From positions 1 to 5,357 of the forward strand of contig CAMKNF010000142.1 in the NCBI GenBank assembly GCA_946414115.1: a stretch of DNA of 5,357 nucleotides. The letters are read 5' to 3'. The DNA comes from an uncultured Ruminococcus sp. GTDB lineage: Bacteria > Bacillota > Clostridia > Oscillospirales > Acutalibacteraceae. The notes under the pieces were generated by a model. The model was not told where the DNA came from. It worked only from the letters and a program-made list of their open reading frames with translations, and made no database searches. This document shows positions 1 through 4,644 of the stretch, in pieces. Position 1 is the first letter of the stretch. The number at the start of each line of letters is the position of its first letter. A program made the position numbers and the translations under genes.

Positions 1-4
1 CGCC

Positions 5-20
5 TGCGGCTTTAGCCGCA
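5..20. repeat. Short GC-rich hairpin at left edge
   Basis: TGCGGC and GCCGCA pair perfectly around a TTTA loop. It stands out from the AT-rich surroundings. No T-run follows on the plus strand (TATAAATAAA), and the other side lies at the window edge. It could be a terminator for a gene outside the window or part of an interspersed intergenic repeat together with the ATTCCGCATTA repeats downstream. The pairing is seen directly; the role is unknown. Confidence 0.45.
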
Positions 21-78
21 TATAAATAAATTCGGGCATTAAACTTTTGAATTATCACAACCTATCCACTCGACCACA

Positions 79-110
79 ATTCCGCATTACGCATTCCGAA
101 TTCCGCATTA
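79..110. repeat. Short intergenic repeat cluster (ATTCCGCATTA units)
   Basis: ATTCCGCATTA occurs at 79-89 and again at 100-110, with a related GCATTCCG between them at 91-98. This gives a degenerate tandem arrangement of an ATTCCG/GCATT core. No reading frame covers it. Such short CG-containing repeats in an AT-rich spacer look like the end of an interspersed repetitive element. Whether other copies exist in the genome cannot be seen from this window. Confidence 0.5.
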
Positions 111-122
111 AATTATAGTTTA

Positions 123-179
123 GCTTACTAAAAGGGATAACCTAAATTTATTTTTCTCATTGAATCTGCTTACTAAAAG
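123..179. repeat. 12-bp direct repeat pair
   Basis: GCTTACTAAAAG is present exactly at 123-134 and 168-179, start to start 45 bp apart, in gene-free AT-rich DNA. The segment between the copies (CTCATTGAAT and similar) shows no coding character. The pair could be a residue of small-element insertion or deletion. The function is unknown. Confidence 0.4.
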
Positions 180-195
180 ATTATTTTTGAATTTG

Positions 196-256
196 AGGAA
201 CCACTGAATAAATCACACTTTAGGTTTTTACACAAATAATTTAATCAGTGCTTCCT
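196..256. repeat. Imperfect inverted repeat, MITE-like or terminator-like
   Basis: The arms 196-213 and 239-256 are inverted copies matching at 16 of 18 positions (core CACTGA/TCAGTG, outer AGGAA/TTCCT), with a 25-bp AT-rich spacer. The right arm ends 4 bp before the stop codon of the TetR gene at 261. A minus-strand transcript of that gene would fold here, but no clean T-run follows the distal arm, so a classic intrinsic terminator is not convincing. The long arms and short total length (about 61 bp) also fit a miniature inverted-repeat element or a pair of insertion-sequence ends. No clear target duplication was found. Confidence 0.45.
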
Positions 257-260
257 TAAC

Positions 261-866
261 TTATTCTGTCAGAATATCCGACTTTGCATTCGGGTTATAT
301 TTCATAATAAAGAGTTCAAGGGTTTCCTTCAGCGTTTCTATCTGTGCTTTCAAATAGAACTCATCCTCAAACAGTGCGTAATGTACGCAGGCTCTGATCA
401 GAATGAATATCAGCGGCGTCAGCTTTTGATAGGGAATACCCAGCTTACCCTCTAAGCTTTTTGCGTATTCGATGTAACGCTTATCAACACCCGCAAAGAA
501 TTTCTGACCGTATTCTCTGTATTTTGGATGTGTATAGACCTGATACATAAGGCGGTATTTCTTTCCGTGTTTTTTTGCCGTCCAGTACGGTATCTCGTCA
601 ATAAACCGCCACAAGTCCTCAACATCTTTGGGGGCTTTCGCCATAAAATCATCTTCTACCTTACTCATACAGTATTCTGTGGATTGGATAATAAGGTCAT
701 CTAAATTTTCAAAGTAGGTATAAATCATAGATGTGTTATATCCGCAATGCTTTGCCAACACTCGAATACCGGTGCCGTGAAGTCCTAAATCGGCAAAACC
801 GTTAAAGCACTTTTCCATAAGCTCAATTTTTTTGACATTCCATTGTTCTTCTGTATAATTCGCCAC
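261..866 (-). CDS. TetR/AcrR-family transcriptional regulator (A)
   Basis: This is a 201-residue protein, a typical size for a TetR-family one-component repressor. The N-terminal helix-turn-helix covers about residues 15-60: an amphipathic first helix (LMEKCFNGFADLGLHG), then GIRVLAKHCGYNTSMIYTYF, matching the family pattern ending in a Tyr-x-Tyr-Phe recognition helix, followed by an acidic helix (ENLDDLI). The remaining helical part would be the ligand-binding and dimerisation domain; its ligand cannot be predicted. There is no suitable ATG start. A TTG at 869 and a GTG at 866 are adjacent; the AAAGGG ribosome site at 874-879 is 7 nt from the GTG but only 4 nt from the TTG, so GTG is preferred. 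The gene has its own promoter and sits downstream of a decayed TOPRIM gene. Its target is unknown; autoregulation is the default expectation. Family assignment is firm, function open. Confidence 0.88.
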   Translation of the reverse strand: MANYTEEQWNVKKIELMEKCFNGFADLGLHGTGIRVLAKHCGYNTSMIYTYFENLDDLIIQSTEYCMSKVEDDFMAKAPKDVEDLWRFIDEIPYWTAKKHGKKYRLMYQVYTHPKYREYGQKFFAGVDKRYIEYAKSLEGKLGIPYQKLTPLIFILIRACVHYALFEDEFYLKAQIETLKETLELFIMKYNPNAKSDILTE

Positions 867-873
867 CAAATCG

Positions 874-879
874 CCCTTT
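874..879 (-). promoter_or_regulatory. Ribosome binding site deciding the start of regulator A
   Basis: On the minus strand AAAGGG lies 7 nt before the GTG at 866 and 4 nt before the TTG at 869. The spacing favours GTG as the start. The two nearby upstream ATG codons are in other frames and run quickly into stops. Confidence 0.55.
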
Positions 880-905
880 CATTCAAACCATTCGTTCTGA
901 ACAAA

Positions 906-934
906 ATTATAACATATATTTAACAAAAATGCAA
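906..934 (-). promoter_or_regulatory. Sigma-A-type promoter of regulator A
   Basis: On the minus strand, a perfect -10 box TATAAT (906-911) lies 17 bp from a -35 box TTGCAT (929-934), four of six matches to TTGACA. Transcription would start around 899, giving a leader of about 30 nt before the GTG. An exact direct repeat ATATATTT (914-921 and 934-941, 20 bp apart) overlaps the spacer and -35 region and could contact a regulator, though it may be just AT-richness. Confidence 0.7.
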
Positions 935-1058
935 TATATTTCATCATTTTAATGTACAAACTGATAAAACACAAAAACGGAAAACTTGTCTTTTTTATCT
1001 GAAAAAAATACCGCAAGCCTAAATTAAAAGCTTAATTAAAGGTATAATCAGATTTAAT

Positions 1059-1418
1059 TTATTTATGAACTATGCGTTTGTTTGCTGTCTGTCCTGCCTC
1101 GTCATTGTCAAAGCACAAGAATACATTTTTGGTATTCGGATTATCTTACAGACATTGAAAAAGCACCCTGTCCGAAACGGAACAGGGTGCCGAATAACTA
1201 TAATTTTTCCAATTTTCCTTATGCATACTTATGAACGATAACATATCAATCGGAGCTTCAAATAAAAATATCTTGTCGCTTGTGCCGTTAATGCGGAAGC
1301 TGAACTAAGGCTGACTGCCTGCAACATTTCCTTTGTATGGATTGCTTGTCACCGTTCCTACTGTGGAGCTTACTTTGGAAATTAACGTATTTATTGCAAG
1401 CTTATCATTTTTTACTGA
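1059..1418 (-). pseudogene. DUF3991/TOPRIM-domain mobile-element protein, C-terminal remnant
   Basis: Reading on from the stop of the surface protein gene, in the same frame, gives about 120 codons that clearly belong to the DUF3991 plus Toprim_2 proteins found in Firmicutes conjugative elements. Recognisable blocks in order are SNPYKGNVAGSQP, FLFEAPIDMLSFISMHKENW and VFLCFDNDEAGQTANKRI; the last carries the DxD metal-binding signature of TOPRIM domains. The frame is never shifted but is broken by TAG at 1305-1307 (after GSQP) and TAA at 1146-1148 (before DNPNTK), and ends at TAA 1059-1061 earlier than full-length relatives would. The N-terminal part is absent; sequence just after 1421 is no longer recognisable as the family. 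This is a recently inactivated, truncated relic: a few substitutions, no indels. Family recognition is from memory of the motifs; the stops are read directly. Confidence 0.8.
1158..1190 (-). terminator. Intrinsic-terminator-like hairpin downstream of the surface protein
   Basis: GCACCCTGT pairs with ACAGGGTGC, and an inner CCG/CGG stacks after one bulged A around a 3-nt loop. Read on the minus strand the stem is followed at once by TTTTT (1162-1158). It lies about 230 nt after the surface protein stop and is the only good terminator for that operon in the window. It lies inside the TOPRIM relic, where the same bases encode APCSVSDRVLF. It may therefore be an accidental fold of old coding sequence that now serves as a terminator. 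Confidence 0.6.
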
Positions 1419-1421
1419 GGT

Positions 1422-3401
1422 TTAATCGTTATTTTTCTTTTTTCTGTAAGCATTAGCTCCAATCAATATACCGCTGCTGACAAAGAGAAGTGCAAGCCAT
1501 AATGCGGTATGTCTGTTATCGCCTGTCTGAGGAGAGTTGGCACCTGTCTGAGGAGATGTTGAATTTATTATCTTTGCAGTATCGGGTGTTGAATTAACAC
1601 TTTTCCATTTTGCATATACTGTCGTATCTTCTTTGAATTGTGTATTCGACGTGACTTTAACATTTTGCGCTGTGTACCATCCGTCAAATTCATACCCTGC
1701 GTAATACGGCGTCGGAAGCTCGGCAATATAACCGTTCATATCCGTTTTTGTGCTTTTAATATCAACGCTTCCGCCGTTTGCATCAAATGTGACTGTAGAC
1801 GGTACAATTTTTTCCGTTACTATCTCTCCTTGTCCTTCATCGACTTCATTATTTGGCGTTTCAGCCGGAATGACCATGATAAAGCTTTCTAAATATTTTT
1901 TATTAATAGTACTCCAACTTTGGTGGGCAGAGTCTCTTAATCTGGCGAGTTCTGTATATTCATCGCTTATTTTGCCATAGGCCTCAAATAATTTGCATTG
2001 AACTATCCAAATATAATAATCTACTCCCCCCCATATAAATTTACTTGCCTCACGCTCAGTTTTTATATCATTGCTGACAAAGGTTACCGTTCCCGAATAA
2101 TCTATTCCATCCGGAGGAGTGAAATTGCCCTCTTCCTTCGAGAAGAAAATATCATATAAGTTAGTTATTTTGCTTGATCCTGCCGGGTTATAGTCATCAT
2201 AGATATACTTATAATATTTGGAATTAAGTCCTTCATATACTTTACCTGTTTTTTTGTCTTTGTACTTATAAAACGGAAACCAATATTCATTTGTTTTTTG
2301 ATTCTTCGCAGGTTTATAACAACTTACTCCTATGTCTTCATTAGGAGGTAAATTCTGCTTTGTTGTTTGTGTAAAAAGATACATTTCATGTCCCTTAACC
2401 TGATAGTGGCGAATATCATCATTTAATCGGGTGACGCTCGCTGCTTTTCCCAAGCTCTGTATATCCTTGTTCAACTTATTCAGATATTCAATTGCTGAAC
2501 GAAGCGTGCTTGCTGAATATTCTCCTTTCGCTTCTTCATAAACCTCAATTCTTGCGTTCAATGATTGTCGCATCAAATCTGATGAGGTTACATAAAGGTT
2601 GATAAGCGAAGACCAGTAATTCTCACGCGTTTCATAACCTTGATTCTCCCACTTAAAATGTCCGAGTGCATAATTGTTCATAAGATCTATTGCATTGCAG
2701 CTTCCGTCGTTAAGAAATATATTAGATTTAAGCTTTTCTCCCCAAGCAAGAACCATTTGATCATATGACGACAAGGAACTCAGAGAGTTTATATCGGAAG
2801 ATGACTTTCCGGGAATATCATAAGTTAAAATCTGCCTGCGGGTTGCTTCAATCTGCTCGTCTGTTTGTCCGTCTGTGTTTTGCAATGCGGCCATATAAAT
2901 TTTGGTCAACGCATATAATGCTTTATCTCCGTTATAATACTCGTTGATATAATTCAACTGATTTTGATCTTTAACTATTTCCGTTAATTGATCAAGCTTT
3001 AATAATGTTGTCTGATTTTGCATATTCAGTTGATTGATAGCTTCAAGTATTTCTTCGGTATTGTCGGTTTCTTTTGTACCCATAAAAAGATTAAGAAACT
3101 GTTTACCTACCCATACCCCTATTTTTTCATACTTTCCGGTTACCGGCAGAGAGGTTAATGCGGTGTTGATTAATTTGCAGGAAGTGGATACCCAATCACT
3201 GTTTTTGGCGGAGTATGATTTATAAAATTCTTCCGCACTTTGTTTAACGCTTTCCGATATAATCGGCTGTGTTAATTCTGAACTGTCGCTGAATAATTGT
3301 ACTTCATCGTCTGTTTTTGCTATTGCTGTGATAGATGTGATCGGCATAACTGCCATAACCATACACAACACAAGCAGTATGCTTAAAATTCTTTTTTTCA
3401 T
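1422..3401 (-). CDS. Wall-anchored surface protein with helical N-terminal region, InlB B-repeat and SPQTG sorting signal (B)
   Basis: This 659-residue secreted protein was probably attached to peptidoglycan by a sortase. Start: ATG with GGAGG 9 nt upstream (3411-3415). Residues 1-28 form a Sec signal peptide (MKKR, hydrophobic core, likely cleavage after AIA). Residues 30-510 are mostly helical and unassigned: a hydrophobic stretch (LPVTGKYEKIGVWVGKQFL, about 85-103), a probable coiled coil (NTEEILEAINQLNMQNQ and following, about 114-150), and an aromatic-rich part (about 370-470). Residues 535-599 are a Listeria/Bacteroides-type InlB B-repeat (TFDANGG, GYEFDGWYT, VYAKW). A short linker leads to SPQTGA (616-621) and SPQTGD (623-628), a membrane segment (about 632-649) and the basic tail RKKKNND. 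It follows the TetR gene by 35 bp with no terminator, so it is probably co-transcribed and controlled by the palindrome at 4174-4193. Adhesin or helical-bundle toxin are both only guesses. Confidence 0.88.
   Translation of the reverse strand: MKKRILSILLVLCMVMAVMPITSITAIAKTDDEVQLFSDSSELTQPIISESVKQSAEEFYKSYSAKNSDWVSTSCKLINTALTSLPVTGKYEKIGVWVGKQFLNLFMGTKETDNTEEILEAINQLNMQNQTTLLKLDQLTEIVKDQNQLNYINEYYNGDKALYALTKIYMAALQNTDGQTDEQIEATRRQILTYDIPGKSSSDINSLSSLSSYDQMVLAWGEKLKSNIFLNDGSCNAIDLMNNYALGHFKWENQGYETRENYWSSLINLYVTSSDLMRQSLNARIEVYEEAKGEYSASTLRSAIEYLNKLNKDIQSLGKAASVTRLNDDIRHYQVKGHEMYLFTQTTKQNLPPNEDIGVSCYKPAKNQKTNEYWFPFYKYKDKKTGKVYEGLNSKYYKYIYDDYNPAGSSKITNLYDIFFSKEEGNFTPPDGIDYSGTVTFVSNDIKTEREASKFIWGGVDYYIWIVQCKLFEAYGKISDEYTELARLRDSAHQSWSTINKKYLESFIMVIPAETPNNEVDEGQGEIVTEKIVPSTVTFDANGGSVDIKSTKTDMNGYIAELPTPYYAGYEFDGWYTAQNVKVTSNTQFKEDTTVYAKWKSVNSTPDTAKIINSTSPQTGANSPQTGDNRHTALWLALLFVSSGILIGANAYRKKKNND
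1522..1556 (-). repeat. 21-bp tandem duplication of the sorting motif codons
   Basis: CCTGTCTGAGGAGA occurs at 1522-1535 and 1543-1556 on the plus strand, exactly 21 bp apart. On the coding strand this duplicates seven codons, giving SPQTGAN followed by SPQTGD. The second copy, nearest the membrane segment, is in the canonical position for sortase recognition. Confidence 0.75.
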
Positions 3402-3410
3402 TTAGCATGA

Positions 3411-3415
3411 CCTCC
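3411..3415 (-). promoter_or_regulatory. Strong Shine-Dalgarno of the surface protein gene
   Basis: GGAGG on the minus strand lies 9 nt before the ATG at 3401, within the 35-bp gap after the TetR gene. No promoter or terminator is visible in this gap, which supports read-through from the upstream gene. Confidence 0.75.
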
Positions 3416-3436
3416 GATTCAAATGTTATTTCGTTT

Positions 3437-4153
3437 TTACTTTTCAATCGCACTAAATTCAAAATTAAACTGCATAGCAAGCGAATCAAACAGCTTTTGC
3501 ATAATTAATTTTGAAATGCCTCTTATATCAAGTGAAAGAACAAATGCGATTGTCTTGTCAATCTCCGCTTTCGGTACATTATATGACCGAAGCGACATTG
3601 TTAGAAACTTTGTCAGCTTTTTTTCAAGTGTGAAATATTGGTCACATTTTCTTGCCATAAATCCACGCATAATTCCCGCCGAACCAATTTCACACTCATA
3701 AAAATCGCTCTCGGTATAATCAGGATTATAGGGTAAAAAAATCTTATGCAGTTCTTTTGAGGTTTGTCTGTATATGTATTCGGCTGACGCCTCATTCGAG
3801 TAAGCGGCGACATATACATCTCGCAAGTTTTCGTTAAGCTCGGTAAGTGTAAGCTGTATTGAGGTTTCAACTGCATATACAAAAAGCGGATTTGCTTCCT
3901 GATTTCCGATTCTTTGTGCCGTTTCAAACTGATTTGAGAACATAATCTCCGCAAGATCTAACAGAATACCGTCTTTATTGCCGAAACAATTCTGAACAGA
4001 CGAAACGGAAACTCCGGCTTCTTTGGTAATCTGCATAAGTGTTGTTGCGGTATAACCTTGTTCCAAAAACAAACGGACACAAGTTGCAAGAATAGTTTGT
4101 CTTGTGTTTTTGCTTTTCTTTCTTGTGGGATAAGGTCGTTGAATTTGAGCCAT
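3437..4153 (-). CDS. TetR/AcrR-family transcriptional regulator (C), first gene of the surface protein operon
   Basis: From the preferred start this is 238 residues. A basic N-terminal arm (PYPTRKKSKNTR) precedes a TetR helix-turn-helix: TILATCVRLFLEQGYTATT, MQITKEAGVSVSSVQNCFGNKDGILLDL. The recognition helix is family-like but has VQNCF where many members have a Tyr-x-(Tyr/His)-Phe pattern. The C-terminal two thirds are helical and unassigned, as expected for the effector and dimerisation domain. The ATG at 4153 is chosen over the in-frame ATG at 4162 because AAGGA (4162-4166) lies 8 nt before it; the 4162 ATG overlaps that site. A near-consensus promoter and an 8+8 palindrome lie directly upstream, the classic layout of an autorepressed TetR gene. 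The surface protein gene follows after 35 bp. The effector ligand cannot be inferred. Confidence 0.9.
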   Translation of the reverse strand: MAQIQRPYPTRKKSKNTRQTILATCVRLFLEQGYTATTLMQITKEAGVSVSSVQNCFGNKDGILLDLAEIMFSNQFETAQRIGNQEANPLFVYAVETSIQLTLTELNENLRDVYVAAYSNEASAEYIYRQTSKELHKIFLPYNPDYTESDFYECEIGSAGIMRGFMARKCDQYFTLEKKLTKFLTMSLRSYNVPKAEIDKTIAFVLSLDIRGISKLIMQKLFDSLAMQFNFEFSAIEK

Positions 4154-4161
4154 ATTACACA

Positions 4162-4166
4162 TCCTT
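4162..4166 (-). promoter_or_regulatory. Ribosome binding site deciding the start of regulator C
   Basis: AAGGA on the minus strand is 8 nt before the ATG at 4153. Its last base is the first base of the alternative ATG at 4162, so that alternative start would have no usable site. The protein should begin MAQIQRP. Confidence 0.65.
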
Positions 4167-4173
4167 GTTAACT

Positions 4174-4193
4174 TTTTGGTATCTTTACCAAAA
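4174..4193. promoter_or_regulatory. Putative TetR operator (perfect palindrome)
   Basis: TTTTGGTA and TACCAAAA form a perfect 8+8 inverted repeat around TCTT. It touches the last base of the -10 box at 4193 and covers the expected transcription start and early leader, so a bound dimer would block initiation. Size and symmetry suit TetR-family dimers. That regulator C is the protein that binds it is inference from position. A lone half-site TTTTGGTA also occurs at 4268-4275. Confidence 0.7.
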
Positions 4194-4221
4194 CTATATC
4201 AAATTAATCCGTCTTTGTCAA
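4193..4221 (-). promoter_or_regulatory. Near-consensus promoter of the TetR-surface protein operon
   Basis: On the minus strand the -35 box TTGACA (4216-4221) is a perfect match, the -10 box TATAGT (4193-4198) has five of six matches, and the spacer is exactly 17 bp. Transcription should begin near 4186, inside the palindrome. Such a strong promoter covered by an operator predicts tight repression and strong induction. The -35 box overlaps the last codons of the doubtful upstream reading frame. Confidence 0.8.
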
Positions 4222-4464
4222 TAGCAAATCGAAAAAATTATAATTATTAAGTGTAATGGTATTTTTGTTTTGGTAGGCGGTTGCGTAGGATTTTTCTTCG
4301 GTTTTGATATTCTGTCCCAAAGGCTCTGTTTCTTTTGAAACTGCAGCTTTTTCGGGGGTTGTTGTTTCAGTAGTTTTTTCTGTTGATGCCGTTGCAGAAG
4401 TTTCCGTAGATACAGAAACACCCACGGAAGTTGAAACCGTGGGTGATAAAGAACTTTTATTCAC
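4204..4464 (-). CDS. Doubtful Thr/Glu-rich reading frame, possibly a remnant
   Basis: A GTG-initiated frame of 86 codons, open a further 48 nt upstream to a TGA at 4513-4515. The middle is a low-complexity, hydrophilic Ser/Thr/Glu stretch (STETSATASTEKTTETTTPE), like the linker after the lipid-modified cysteine of the neighbouring lipoprotein. There is no signal peptide, no membrane segment, no recognisable domain, and no good ribosome site before the GTG. Its last codons (LTKTD) are the -35 region of the next operon. It may be the linker and tail of a decayed secreted protein, or not coding at all; the plus strand is also open across much of it. I do not recognise the family. Confidence 0.25.
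   Translation of the reverse strand: MNKSSLSPTVSTSVGVSVSTETSATASTEKTTETTTPEKAAVSKETEPLGQNIKTEEKSYATAYQNKNTITLNNYNFFDLLLTKTD
4419..4445. repeat. 9-bp perfect hairpin inside the doubtful reading frame
   Basis: CACCCACGG and CCGTGGGTG pair perfectly around a 9-nt loop (AAGTTGAAA). No T-run follows on either strand, so it is not an intrinsic terminator. It is GC-rich in an AT-rich spacer. It could be a structured RNA element, a protein-binding palindrome or chance within repetitive codons. Confidence 0.5.
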
Positions 4465-4520
4465 TTTTTCTTCTGCCGTACCCCAATAAATTTCTATAAC
4501 CTTTATTCTTCTTCAAAACT

Positions 4521-4558
4521 ATATGCTGCTGTCAAAAATTTAACAGCAGCATATTTTT
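4521..4558. terminator. Perfect 12-bp stem, probable terminator (possibly bidirectional)
   Basis: ATATGCTGCTGT (4521-4532) and ACAGCAGCATAT (4543-4554) pair without a mismatch around a 10-nt loop. On the plus strand TTTTT follows (4554-4558), which is the better terminator reading, yet no convincing plus-strand gene ends here. On the minus strand it lies about 90 nt after the lipoprotein stop and is followed by AGTTTTG, a weaker T-run. It most likely ends lipoprotein transcription and may insulate the downstream operon in both directions. Confidence 0.65.
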
Positions 4559-4605
4559 ATTTTACTTATTTAATTCAAGTGTCAATATGAGCGTCAATGA
4601 TTCAT

Positions 4606-4640
4606 AAAAGTTATTACTTCAGCGATGTGCAATAACTTTT
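4606..4640 (-). repeat. AT-rich inverted repeat just after the lipoprotein stop
   Basis: AAAAGTTATT (4606-4615) and AATAACTTTT (4631-4640) are perfect 10-bp inverted copies around a 15-nt spacer, starting 4 bp after the lipoprotein stop codon. The stem has only one G-C pair, so it would be a weak terminator, but it could protect the mRNA 3' end together with the stronger hairpin at 4521-4554. Confidence 0.4.
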
Positions 4641-4644
4641 AGAA

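Noticed and set aside
79..179. CRISPR array
   Set aside because: Repeats are 11-12 bp, only two exact copies each, with irregular spacing and no cas genes in the window.
452..652. 66-codon minus-strand frame inside regulator A
   Set aside because: It is out of frame within a clear TetR gene and is rich in Arg/Thr from frame-shifted translation.
1305..1307. TAG recoding (readthrough) in the TOPRIM relic
   Set aside because: A TAA also interrupts the same frame at 1146-1148 and the N-terminal part is missing, so ordinary decay explains it better than stop-codon recoding.
1638..1980. Plus-strand open frames of 76-84 codons opposite the surface protein gene
   Set aside because: They lie wholly antisense to a well-supported secreted protein, have no ribosome site and no domain character; they mirror its codon bias.
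2765..3225. Plus-strand frames of about 60 codons opposite the N-terminal half of the surface protein
   Set aside because: Antisense shadows of the 659-residue gene, with no translation signal or recognisable family.
3304..3701. Short frames overlapping the junction and start of the TetR and surface protein genes on both strands
   Set aside because: They overlap firmly supported genes that have good ribosome sites and domain evidence.
4304..4489. Plus-strand 61-codon frame ending shortly before the hairpin at 4521
   Set aside because: TTG start without a ribosome site, no family; its Val/Ser-rich composition is what the reverse of a Thr/Glu-rich stretch gives. Kept only as part of the strand ambiguity noted in the findings.
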